From: Paenibacillus nanensis
GTDB taxonomy: Bacteria > Bacillota > Bacilli > Paenibacillales > Paenibacillaceae
Assembly (NCBI RefSeq): GCF_003583765.1
Contig: NZ_QXQA01000001.1
Coordinates: 496,001-560,000, forward strand
Reading direction: 5' to 3'
DNA length: 64,000 bases
Both the position numbers and the translations under genes were made by a program. Numbering within the stretch: position 1 is the stretch's first letter; every line of letters starts with the position of its first letter. A model generated the notes under the pieces. It had not been told where the DNA came from, did no database searches, and worked only from the letters and a program-made list of their open reading frames with translations. This document shows, in pieces, positions 35,221 to 43,582 of this stretch.

Positions 35221-36984
35221 ATGCCAAGATCGAACCTGTTCAAAAAAATGATGGCGTTAATTGTGATTATGCTCATTTTAATCATGGGGTTATATATTTA
35301 CTCCAACCGAACGAACGCCAATGTGCTTCGGGATGAATTGCATGAATCCAGCCGGAACCAATTGCAGTTTTTTCAGCATCAGGTCGACACAACGATTCAG
35401 TCGATCAGCTTATGGCCGAATTTGCTGCTGCACGACCCCGATATTTCGGCCCTTAAGGATATATTTGAAAGCCAGGAGCCGTATCTCGATTTAGACACGA
35501 TCACGCTCGTAAAGCGGATTCAGCAGAAAATCAGCACCCAAGAAAACTCGCTGAATTGGGACAGCTCGCTTATGATCTACTCGCCTTCCCTGCGGCGCGT
35601 TATTACAGCCAGCGATGTGTCGAGCTATGACCATACGGATTTGAAAAACCGGTTGAAGCAAGGCTGGCAGGTGCAGCGGGTAGAGAACGAAAGCGGCGAA
35701 GTCGATTATGTCTTTTCGCTGATTACAGTAACGCCGTATTCTTCCTTCCATCGGCCGGAGGATGCCAATCTGATCATTGAAGTCCGATTTAACAGCAGCG
35801 ATATTCAAAGAATGCTGGATACGTTTAAGGGCGACGGGGAACGCAATCCTTTCTATTATAATGAAGAATCGGGCATTATTTTCAACAGCCAATCCGATCC
35901 GGAAATGGCCGAAGAAATGGTCGGCTATTTGAACGGACTGCCGATGGAAAATTCGGAGCATCAAGTCGTAGAGATCGACGGGCAATCGTATCTGCTTAAC
36001 GCGGAAGTATCCGGCACGATCGGCTGGACGCTGGTCGATTATTTGCCGCTTGCGCAGGTGATGGCTCCGATCGAGAAATCGAACCGGCTGTTTTATTGTT
36101 CGGTTGCCGCGCTGCTCCTTATGGGCATTATTGTCGCCTACATGCTGTACGCTCAGGTGCAGGTGCCGATGCGGCAGCTGGTTACGAGCTTTCAGAAGCT
36201 GAAGAACGAGGATTATTCGGTCAGGCTGCAGCCGAAAGGGAACAGTGAGTTCAGCTTTTTGTTCACGCGGTTCAATTCGATGGTGGCGCAGATTCAGGAT
36301 TTATTCGGACGGGTATACCTGGAGAAAATCCATGTGCGGGAAGCGAAGCTGAAGCAGCTGCAATCACAGATCAATCCGCATTTTATTTATAATTGCTTTT
36401 CTTTTATATCGAGCATGGCCAAGCTCAAAAACTATGAGGCGATCGTCGCGATGTCTCAGAACCTGTCCCATTATTACAGGTACGCGACGCGGCAGGAACG
36501 CGAGCTTGTCGCCTTGTCCGAGGAGATGGATCTGCTCGTCCATTATTTGGACATTCAGCGGATGCGCATGAAACGGCTCAGCTATGAGGTGCATTTGCCG
36601 CCTTGGCTGAAGCGCCAGCCCGTGCCGCCGCTTGTTATACAGCCCCTTGTAGAGAACGCCGTTTTGCATGGCATTGAGCCAAGCTTGAACGCTGGACGGG
36701 TCATAATCAGCGCGGATGAAAAGGATGGACGCCTTACCGTAACGGTGGATGATGACGGCGAGGGAATGACGGAGAAGGAGATCGCGGAGCTCATGAAGAA
36801 GCTGTCGCTGCCAATGGACGAGGAGATGAGCTGCGGCTTATGGAATGTGCATCAGCGGCTCAATCTGCGGTTCGGGGAAGGCGCCGGGCTGACGCTGACG
36901 AGATCTCCTTTAGGCGGATTACGAGCGGCGTTGTCATGGCAGATCGGGGACAGAGATAGCAGTCAGGAGGAAAAACATGATTGA
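35221..36984 (+). CDS. YesM-type sensor histidine kinase
   Basis: This 587-residue membrane kinase has an N-terminal helix (about 10-28), a long extracellular sensor region (30-290, dCache-like), a second helix (293-315), a HAMP segment (about 315-370), a His_kinase domain with QINPHFIYN (phosphoacceptor His387), and a C-terminal ATPase domain with VIQPLVENAVLHG and DDDGEGM. It phosphorylates the response regulator, whose gene overlaps its end by 8 bases. In Paenibacillus such pairs control neighbouring sugar-binding ABC operons, so galactan oligosaccharides bound outside may be the signal. RBS GGAGAGAGAA. It is the first gene of the regulatory unit. Confidence 0.9.
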   Translation: MPRSNLFKKMMALIVIMLILIMGLYIYSNRTNANVLRDELHESSRNQLQFFQHQVDTTIQSISLWPNLLLHDPDISALKDIFESQEPYLDLDTITLVKRIQQKISTQENSLNWDSSLMIYSPSLRRVITASDVSSYDHTDLKNRLKQGWQVQRVENESGEVDYVFSLITVTPYSSFHRPEDANLIIEVRFNSSDIQRMLDTFKGDGERNPFYYNEESGIIFNSQSDPEMAEEMVGYLNGLPMENSEHQVVEIDGQSYLLNAEVSGTIGWTLVDYLPLAQVMAPIEKSNRLFYCSVAALLLMGIIVAYMLYAQVQVPMRQLVTSFQKLKNEDYSVRLQPKGNSEFSFLFTRFNSMVAQIQDLFGRVYLEKIHVREAKLKQLQSQINPHFIYNCFSFISSMAKLKNYEAIVAMSQNLSHYYRYATRQERELVALSEEMDLLVHYLDIQRMRMKRLSYEVHLPPWLKRQPVPPLVIQPLVENAVLHGIEPSLNAGRVIISADEKDGRLTVTVDDDGEGMTEKEIAELMKKLSLPMDEEMSCGLWNVHQRLNLRFGEGAGLTLTRSPLGGLRAALSWQIGDRDSSQEEKHD

Positions 36985-38590
36985 AGTGTTGCTGGTCGAC
37001 GACGAAACGTATGTAACGGAAAGTATAGCGGCGACGATCCCTTGGGCGGAGCTTGGCGTTCAAGCGATTTATCAGGCGGCGTCACCATCCGAAGCGCTCC
37101 GCATTATGGAGGAGCAATCGATTGACATCCTGGTGACCGATATTCGGATGCCGGAGATGAACGGCTTGCAGCTTATTGAGCAGGTGACGGAGAGGTGGCC
37201 GGACACAAGATGTCTGCTGCTGACTGGGCATTCCGACTTTGAATACGCCAAAAAAGCGATTCAGCTGCAAGCCGTCGATTATTTGCTGAAGCCGCTGGAC
37301 GATAACGCATTTATGAATAGCTTATCCTCCTGCATCGAGTCGTTGAAGGAAGAGTGGGAGAGAGCGGATAAGTATAACCAGCTCGTCTACACGATGAAGT
37401 CGGACTATAATGTCTTGAGGCAAAATTTGCTGCATGAGCTGCTGCTCGGCAGGCCGGGTTCCAGCGCTTCTGCGGCGGCGAAGCTGAATCAATACGAGGT
37501 GAAGGTCCGCATTGACGACTCGGCTCTGCTTATGGCCGTTCAGCTCGGCAAGCACTTCCGCGGAATGGATCATCAATCCGTCAGCCTCATGGAGTATGCG
37601 ATCGGCAACATTGCGGAGGAAATATTTGCAGCGCCTTATCGGGTATGGCACGGCAAAGCGCCGCATGATTGTCTGGCGATTATCGTATCCGCCGATTCGG
37701 ACGGAGACTCTTCCGTGTTCCGCAAAGAGAGGATTCGGGCGCTTGGGCTGCAGTTCCAGCAAAAAGTGATGGATTATTTGAAAGGCAGCATCGCCATCGT
37801 GTTTTCAGAATGGTTCGTCTTCCCGCAGGAGCTTGCGGGCATGTACCGAAGCGTGCTGGCCGCGATGTATCGTCTGCATCAGGAGGAGGCGTCGCTTCTA
37901 TTTATGGAGGAAGTGCCGGAGAGGCAGCCTTCTGCCGCCAAGCTTGTCGAGGATTTGTACCGGCCTCCGACGCTTGTTCAGCTCTTGGAGTCCGGGCAAT
38001 GGGACGGGGCCGCGGTCAAGCTTCATGCGCTGTTCGATGCGCTTGCAAGCTCTCACGCCACAAGAGAGCAGCTTTATGAAGTGTTTTTATCGGTATCGAA
38101 CGCTTATCTCTACATCGCGAACAAACAGGGAATCGATCTTTACCGCGCCAATTCGGCAGGCGTCAATATGCTGATCGACCCTTCCATGATGCAATCGCCG
38201 GACAAGCTGAAAGCGTGGTCGGAGGATATGCTGAGCAGGCTGAGAAGCGAGCGGTACGATCACGAGAAGTACAATAAAAAACATATCATTAAGCAGGTGC
38301 AAGAGCTTGTCATGAGCGATCTTGGGGGAGAGACCTCCGTCAAGACGATTGCGGACAAGGTTTTCCTTCATCCGGTCTATTTATCGAAGATTTATAAAAG
38401 CGAGACAGGCGAAAGCTTGGGCGACTACATTATCCGCATGCGTATGGAGAAGGCGGTCTATATGCTGAAATCGACGAATAAGAAGATTTACGAGATTACG
38501 TCCGAGCTAGGCTATCAGAACCCGCAATACTTCAGCAAAATCTTCAAAAAATATTACGGCATGACGCCCAATGAATATCGGGATCAATAA
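36977..38590 (+). CDS. YesN-type AraC response regulator
   Basis: This 537-residue regulator has a receiver domain (about 1-120) with Asp55 (LVTDIRMPEMNG) as the phosphorylation site and Asp8-Asp9 as acidic pocket. A central region of unknown fold follows, and a C-terminal AraC-type DNA-binding domain (about 440-535) with YLSKIYKSETGESLGDYI and ITSELGYQNPQYFSKIFKKYYGMTPNEYR. It lies after the kinase gene with an overlapping start and controls probably the binding protein, permease and hydrolase genes downstream. The binding protein gene starts 119 bases later behind a TATAAT (38660-38665), a likely target promoter. Confidence 0.9.
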   Translation: MIEVLLVDDETYVTESIAATIPWAELGVQAIYQAASPSEALRIMEEQSIDILVTDIRMPEMNGLQLIEQVTERWPDTRCLLLTGHSDFEYAKKAIQLQAVDYLLKPLDDNAFMNSLSSCIESLKEEWERADKYNQLVYTMKSDYNVLRQNLLHELLLGRPGSSASAAAKLNQYEVKVRIDDSALLMAVQLGKHFRGMDHQSVSLMEYAIGNIAEEIFAAPYRVWHGKAPHDCLAIIVSADSDGDSSVFRKERIRALGLQFQQKVMDYLKGSIAIVFSEWFVFPQELAGMYRSVLAAMYRLHQEEASLLFMEEVPERQPSAAKLVEDLYRPPTLVQLLESGQWDGAAVKLHALFDALASSHATREQLYEVFLSVSNAYLYIANKQGIDLYRANSAGVNMLIDPSMMQSPDKLKAWSEDMLSRLRSERYDHEKYNKKHIIKQVQELVMSDLGGETSVKTIADKVFLHPVYLSKIYKSETGESLGDYIIRMRMEKAVYMLKSTNKKIYEITSELGYQNPQYFSKIFKKYYGMTPNEYRDQ

Positions 38591-38709
38591 GCGGTTAACA
38601 GATTGTGAAAGGTGCAGAAATGTTCGTATAGTGTCATAGGCGGCCCCTTATGCCTTCCCTATAATGAGAAGTGTAGAACAAACCATCTATCGCAAGGGGG
38701 AACGACAAA

Positions 38710-40413
38710 ATGAAAGCCTTTACGAAAAAAGGGTTACTCCTCGCCGTTGCATGTATGATGCTCATATCGCTGCTTGGAGCATGCGGTAAAGCGGACAATG
38801 ACGGCAATAACGCCGGCGCGAACAACGGCGGCGCCAACGATGCAGGCGAAACAGCAGAAACCGGCAACGGATACAAAGACAAATACGATCCGCCGGTTAC
38901 GATTACGACAGTCTGGGGCGTTGACCCGGAGCTGAAATTCAAAAACGGCGAGACGATCGAAAACAATGTTGCGACGAAATGGGCGATGGATACGCTCGGC
39001 ATCGAGATTAAATCGCTGTGGTCCGTAACGGATTCGAACAACGCCTTCGCAACGAAGATGCGTCTGGCGCTGACTTCCGGCGAAGAAATCCCGGATGTTG
39101 TCACAATCGGCGACGCTCAGCTGGCGCAGGATCTGATTGATTCGGGCTTGTTCCGCGAAGTGGGCTCGCTCTTCGATCAATATGCGAACGATACGTGGAA
39201 AGCCGCGATGGCGATCGACGAAAACGTATGGAACCCTTATACAAGAGACGGCAAGCGCATGGGTATTCCGGTGCTCGACTACGCGTATAACCATGACTAC
39301 CTGCTGTGGATCCGCCAAGACTGGCTGGATAAGCTGAATTTGCAGGCGCCGAAGACGCTTGCTGAGCTTGAGACGGTGATGGAGAAGTTCAAGAACGAAA
39401 ATCCGGACGGCTTGTCGCCGGATCAAGTCACTCCTTTAAGCATCGGCTTCAAAAACAAGATGAGCACGTGGATGGGCGACCCGTCGTGGGTGTTCGGCGC
39501 ATACGGCACGCTGCCTGAGCAATGGAATGCGGGCGCGGACGGCAAGCTGGAATACGGCTCCATCAACCCGGGCATGAAGCAAGGCCTCGAGACGCTGAAG
39601 AGCTGGCACGATAAAGGCTACATCCCTCAAGAAGCCGCGTTGTGGGATGAGAACAAAACGGCTGAGCCGGCAGTTGCGGGCACGGCGGGCATTATCCCTG
39701 GACCTTACTGGATGAGCGGCTGGCCGCTGTCGGATACGGCGAAGAACGTTCCGGGCGCGGTATGGAAACCGTACGCGATTCCTGCGGGACCGGACGGCAA
39801 AGCGATGCGCCATGGCACGCACTTCACGAACGGCGTAACGCTGATCAGCGCGAAGATGGAGCATCCGGAAGCTTTGTTCACGTACCAGAACTATATGTTT
39901 GATAATTACGCGGATCCGAAGCCAGGCAGCGTATTCGATAACGGCCTGTTCAAAAACTACGACTACGATATTGCGGAAGACGGAACGCTGCTTCGTTGGG
40001 AGGATATTCCCGGCGGATACGTCAACTCGGTGCGTTACCTGCTCGTTCGCGACGGCGCACGTATTCCTGACGCGCAGATGAAGGCGCTGCTGAATCTGGC
40101 GGACGGTAAAGAAGCGACAACCCGCCTGGAGAAGGAAGTGCAGACGGCATACGGTCTGGAAACGCCTGGAGCGGCCAAGGTTCTTCTGTCGCAAGAAGAT
40201 ATTTCGTTCAAGAACATGTTCACGGGTCCTCCGACTGAAACGATGAGCTCCAAGCTGGATTACCTGAACAAGATCGAGCTGCAAACGTTCAATGAAATTA
40301 TTTACGGCCAGAAGCCTGTTGACGCGTTCGACGATTTCGTCTCCACGTGGAAATCCGGCGGCGGCGACAAGATTACAGAAGAAGTGAACACTTGGTATGA
40401 TTCCGTCAAATAA
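38710..40413 (+). CDS. Sugar ABC transporter substrate-binding lipoprotein
   Basis: This 567-residue lipoprotein has a lipobox LLGAC with Cys25 and a Asn/Gly-rich linker. The mature part resembles the LplA-type extracellular binding proteins of Paenibacillus: NGETIENNVATKWAMDTLGIE, DVVTIGDAQLAQDLIDSGLF, YLLWIRQDWLDKL and the C-terminal FVSTWKSGGGDKITEEVNTWYDSV. It delivers oligosaccharides to the two permeases encoded next. Neighbouring galactanases and a beta-galactosidase suggest galacto-oligosaccharides as ligand. A TATAAT at 38660-38665 lies 45 bases upstream, with no convincing -35, as expected for an activator-dependent promoter under the response regulator just before it. RBS AAGGGGG. 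Confidence 0.9.
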   Translation: MKAFTKKGLLLAVACMMLISLLGACGKADNDGNNAGANNGGANDAGETAETGNGYKDKYDPPVTITTVWGVDPELKFKNGETIENNVATKWAMDTLGIEIKSLWSVTDSNNAFATKMRLALTSGEEIPDVVTIGDAQLAQDLIDSGLFREVGSLFDQYANDTWKAAMAIDENVWNPYTRDGKRMGIPVLDYAYNHDYLLWIRQDWLDKLNLQAPKTLAELETVMEKFKNENPDGLSPDQVTPLSIGFKNKMSTWMGDPSWVFGAYGTLPEQWNAGADGKLEYGSINPGMKQGLETLKSWHDKGYIPQEAALWDENKTAEPAVAGTAGIIPGPYWMSGWPLSDTAKNVPGAVWKPYAIPAGPDGKAMRHGTHFTNGVTLISAKMEHPEALFTYQNYMFDNYADPKPGSVFDNGLFKNYDYDIAEDGTLLRWEDIPGGYVNSVRYLLVRDGARIPDAQMKALLNLADGKEATTRLEKEVQTAYGLETPGAAKVLLSQEDISFKNMFTGPPTETMSSKLDYLNKIELQTFNEIIYGQKPVDAFDDFVSTWKSGGGDKITEEVNTWYDSVK

Positions 40414-40424
40414 AAGCTGAGGCT

Positions 40425-40465
40425 AACGCCTTCCATTTGGGTTACGGATCCGAATGGAGGGCGTT
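40425..40465 (+). terminator. Intra-operon terminator after the binding protein gene
   Basis: A 13-bp stem (40425-40437 with 40453-40465, one T-G pair) is followed by TTTTTT. It separates the binding lipoprotein from the permeases. A common effect is higher expression of the binding protein with partial read-through; alternatively a separate promoter with TATACT at 40569 drives the permeases. Confidence 0.85.
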
Positions 40466-40616
40466 TTTTTATTCGGCCGGCAGGAAGGGAAGGGGGCGCC
40501 CGCAAACATGTTGCAAACGTGCCATGAATATTGGTTTTGTGCGCTATCTGAGCCTATCCGGCGGTCTGTATACTTATAGCAAGACGTTATTAAAGAGTTT
40601 ATGAGGGGGCTTAAGA

Positions 40617-41513
40617 ATGAGAGGGTTCAAACGCAGTTGGCAGTTTCATCTTATGATATTGCCGTCTCTTCTTTTTCTGATCGTATTTGCGTACTTGCCG
40701 ATGGCGGGCATTGTGATGGCATTTCAAGACTTTAAGCTGCTAGGCGGCGGTATATTCGGCTCTCCGTGGATCGGGCTTGAGAACTTTCGGACGATGTTCG
40801 AGCGCGAGGACAGCCTTCAAGTCATATGGAACACCTTTTTTATCGCGGCATTAAAAATTATTTTCAACCTCCTGGCGCCATTTACGTTTGCCATTCTGTT
40901 GAATGAAGTTCGCAAAGCGTTTTTGAGCCGGACGATCCAGACGCTTGTCTATTTGCCGCATTTTCTGTCCTGGGTCATTTTAGGCGGCATCTTGCTCAAC
41001 ATCTTGTCCACGGACGGCGGTCTTGTGAACCGGGCTCTAGGGGCGATCGGCATTGATCCGATTTTCTTCCTCGGCGAGGGCAATTGGTTCCGCTTCACCG
41101 TAATCGCATCGGAAGTGTGGAAGGAATTCGGCTATGGAACGATCGTATTCCTCGCGGCTCTAGCGAACATCAATCCTTCGCTGTATGAAGCGGCCGAAGT
41201 GGATGGGGCGTCGCGCTGGAAGCAGACGCTGCATATTACGATTCCTTCGCTTATTCCAATGGCGGTTGTGGTAGGCACGTTGTCTCTCGGCAATATTTTG
41301 AACGCGGGCTTCGACCAAATCTTCAACCTGTATAACCCGCTGGTCTATGAAAAAGGGGATATCATCGATACCTTCGTATACCGTACGGCGATTATGGAAG
41401 GCAAGTTCGGCTTTGCGACGGCAGTCGGGCTCTTCAAATCGATAGTCAGCATGGCTTTGATCGTCATCTCGTATCGAATCGCCTACAAGGTAGCCAACTA
41501 CCGCGTGTTCTAG
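40617..41513 (+). CDS. Sugar ABC transporter permease (CUT1, LplB/UgpA type)
   Basis: This 298-residue inner membrane permease has six transmembrane helices. Its ATPase-docking (EAA) loop is visible as YEAAEVDGASRWKQTLHITIPSL, close to the consensus EAA-x3-G-x9-I-x-LP. It pairs with the following gene to form the translocation channel. No ATPase gene is in this locus, as usual for CUT1 systems that borrow a shared MsmX-type ATPase. An oligosaccharide substrate is inferred from the neighbouring galactanases. GAGGGGG precedes the ATG. Confidence 0.92.
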   Translation: MRGFKRSWQFHLMILPSLLFLIVFAYLPMAGIVMAFQDFKLLGGGIFGSPWIGLENFRTMFEREDSLQVIWNTFFIAALKIIFNLLAPFTFAILLNEVRKAFLSRTIQTLVYLPHFLSWVILGGILLNILSTDGGLVNRALGAIGIDPIFFLGEGNWFRFTVIASEVWKEFGYGTIVFLAALANINPSLYEAAEVDGASRWKQTLHITIPSLIPMAVVVGTLSLGNILNAGFDQIFNLYNPLVYEKGDIIDTFVYRTAIMEGKFGFATAVGLFKSIVSMALIVISYRIAYKVANYRVF

Positions 41514-41540
41514 ACTTCAACTGAAACGGAGTGAAATACG

Positions 41541-42419
41541 ATGTATCACAAAACGGTTCCCTACCGGATTTTCAATCTATTCAACACGGCGTTCCTGCTG
41601 CTGCTTGGTCTGTTATGCGTGCTGCCGCTCATCCATGTGCTGGCTGTTTCGTTCAGCGCCAAATCGGCTGCAGATGCGAATTTGGTTAATTTGTGGCCGG
41701 TTGACTTTACAACGGTTGCTTACGAAAAAACGATCAATAATCCCGTCTTCCTGAGCTCCTTGTGGGTTGCGGTAAAACGGACGGTCATCGGAACGGTCCT
41801 GACGCTAGGACTTGCCTGTCTGGCCGCTTACCCGATGTCCAAGGAAAGCACGGTGTTCAAAGGCAGAAACGTCTACGCCTGGGTCTTCGTGTTCACGATG
41901 ATTTTCAGCGGGGGCTTGGTGCCGTTCTATGTTGTCATTCAAAAGCTGGGGCTGATGAATAACTTTTGGGTTCTTATTCTGCCGGCTGCGGTTAACGTGT
42001 GGCTGACCATCCTGCTTTTGAATTTCTTCCGCGGGGTGCCGAAGGAGCTGGAGGAAGCGGCTTTGATCGACGGAGCGGGACATTTCCGCACACTGATTAG
42101 CATCTACTTGCCGGTATCGCTTCCGGCTCTCGCAACGCTTGGTCTGTTCAGCATGGTGTTCCATTGGAACTCCTGGTTTGACGGCCTGCTGTATTTGCAT
42201 AACAAAGCGGATTACCCGCTTGCGACGTTTCTGCAGACGGTTATCGTGCAGAAGGATATGAGCTCGATGTCCATTAACCCGAAGGAGATGGAGCTGTTGT
42301 CGCAGAAGACGGTGAATGCGGCGCAAATTTTTTTAGGCGCTCTGCCGGTGTTAGTCATCTATCCGTTTCTTCAAAAGTTTTTTGTCAAAGGACTCGTGCT
42401 TGGCTCGGTGAAGGAATAG
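41541..42419 (+). CDS. Sugar ABC transporter permease (CUT1, LplC type)
   Basis: This 292-residue permease has six transmembrane helices and the EAA loop LEEAALIDGAGHFRTLISIYLPVSLPALA. It ends in FFVKGLVLGSVKE, the usual tail of the second permease in LplABC-like systems. It lies 27 bases after its partner and probably forms a heterodimer with it. A short T-run hairpin follows the stop before the cytoplasmic galactanase gene, so expression may step down at that point. Confidence 0.92.
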   Translation: MYHKTVPYRIFNLFNTAFLLLLGLLCVLPLIHVLAVSFSAKSAADANLVNLWPVDFTTVAYEKTINNPVFLSSLWVAVKRTVIGTVLTLGLACLAAYPMSKESTVFKGRNVYAWVFVFTMIFSGGLVPFYVVIQKLGLMNNFWVLILPAAVNVWLTILLLNFFRGVPKELEEAALIDGAGHFRTLISIYLPVSLPALATLGLFSMVFHWNSWFDGLLYLHNKADYPLATFLQTVIVQKDMSSMSINPKEMELLSQKTVNAAQIFLGALPVLVIYPFLQKFFVKGLVLGSVKE

Positions 42420-42428
42420 GGAGGGTTC

Positions 42429-42448
42429 GCAGCTTCTAGCGGGGCTGC
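42429..42448 (+). terminator. Weak hairpin with T-run between permease and GH53 gene
   Basis: GCAGC (42429-42433) pairs with GCTGC (42444-42448) across a ten-base loop and is followed by seven T residues. The stem is short, so it may attenuate rather than stop transcription into the hydrolase genes. Confidence 0.5.
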
Positions 42449-42494
42449 TTTTTTTCTCGGACCGGAAATGGCCGCTTGATCTTAGGAAAGGGGA

Positions 42495-43553
42495 ATGGGG
42501 ATGGAGCAGGAGCAGGTTTTTATTAACGGAATGGATATTTCCTTTATTGACGAAGTGGAGAGCGAAGGCGGAAGCTACTTTTTGAATGGGGTCAAGGGCG
42601 ATGTGATTGCCATCATGAAAGAAAGCGGGGTAAATGCCGCGAGACTGCGGATTTGGAACGAGCCGGTCGGCGGCTATTGCAATGTAGAGCGTACGATGAA
42701 GATCGCCCAGCGGATTAAGGCTGCGGGTATGCATTTCCTGCTTGATTTTCACTACTCCGACCGATGGGCCGACCCCGCGAACCAGTGGAAGCCGAAGGCT
42801 TGGGAAGGGCTTAGCTATGAGGATCTTTGCGAAGCCGTCGGGACTTATACGCGCGAAGTGCTTGTCATGCTGAAGGCCGCAGGCGCCGCTCCGGACACGG
42901 TGCAAATCGGCAATGAGGTTACGCCAGGCATGCTGTGGAACGACGGCAAGGTTGACGGCGAATACGACACGGATGAGCAATGGGATAAGTTCACTAGACT
43001 GCTCAAGTCGGGCATTCAAGGCGCCAAAGACGCGCTCCCGGATGTGAAAATTATGATTCATATCGACCGCGGCGGGGACCATGCTTCCAGCCGGAAGTTT
43101 TTCGACCGGATGCTGAAGCATGGCGTGGAATTTGATAGGATCGGCCAGTCTTATTATCCTTGGTGGCATGGCACGTTGGACGATTTGCGAAGGAATTTGA
43201 CCGCTCTTGCGGAGCTGTACGGGAAGCCGATTAATGTGGTGGAGACGGCTTATCCTTGGACGCTGGAGAAGCCGGAGGGGATGCCGGTTATCGTGGAGAA
43301 GGACGAGCAGCTTCATGCCGGCTATCCGGCGACGGTCGAGGGCCAAGCGCAGTATTTGAGGGATTTTATTGCAATCGTGCGAGGCGTCCCGGGAGGTTTG
43401 GGCGACGGCTTCTATTGGTGGGAGCCGGCATGGATACCGTCGAAGAAGGAATGGTCGGTCGGTCATCCGAACAATTGGTCGAATCTAACCTTGTTCGACT
43501 TCCGCGGCGAGAAGCTGGCGTCGATGGATGTTTTGAAGGAGAAGGAAGCTTAA
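42495..43553 (+). CDS. Intracellular GH53 endo-beta-1,4-galactanase
   Basis: This 352-residue enzyme has the GH53 fold and no signal peptide, so it acts in the cytosol. The acid/base is Glu141 in QIGNEVTPG and the nucleophile is Glu250 in VVETAYPW. DFHYSDRWADPANQ and YYPWWHGTLDDL match the surface enzyme's segments, so the two GH53 proteins are paralogues or share the family. It probably cuts imported galacto-oligosaccharides before the GH42 enzyme takes them to galactose. ATG 42495 is preferred (AGGA 7 bases upstream); an in-frame ATG at 42501 gives a two-residue shorter protein. It is in one unit with the GH42 gene 29 bases on. Confidence 0.9.
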   Translation: MGMEQEQVFINGMDISFIDEVESEGGSYFLNGVKGDVIAIMKESGVNAARLRIWNEPVGGYCNVERTMKIAQRIKAAGMHFLLDFHYSDRWADPANQWKPKAWEGLSYEDLCEAVGTYTREVLVMLKAAGAAPDTVQIGNEVTPGMLWNDGKVDGEYDTDEQWDKFTRLLKSGIQGAKDALPDVKIMIHIDRGGDHASSRKFFDRMLKHGVEFDRIGQSYYPWWHGTLDDLRRNLTALAELYGKPINVVETAYPWTLEKPEGMPVIVEKDEQLHAGYPATVEGQAQYLRDFIAIVRGVPGGLGDGFYWWEPAWIPSKKEWSVGHPNNWSNLTLFDFRGEKLASMDVLKEKEA

Positions 43554-43582
43554 TACACACGCACAAATTGAAGGAGATGGAC

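Noticed and set aside
40511..40525. cre-like TTGCAAACGTGCCAT before the permease gene
   Set aside because: It has two mismatches at conserved positions of the longer consensus and is not palindromic.
42351..43466. 371-codon open frame on the minus strand
   Set aside because: It lies antisense to the GH53 gene and shows no recognisable domain or ribosome site.
43256..43582. Upstream extension of the GH42 reading frame
   Set aside because: It overlaps the GH53 gene in another frame; the ATG behind AAGGAG at 43583 fits the family start.
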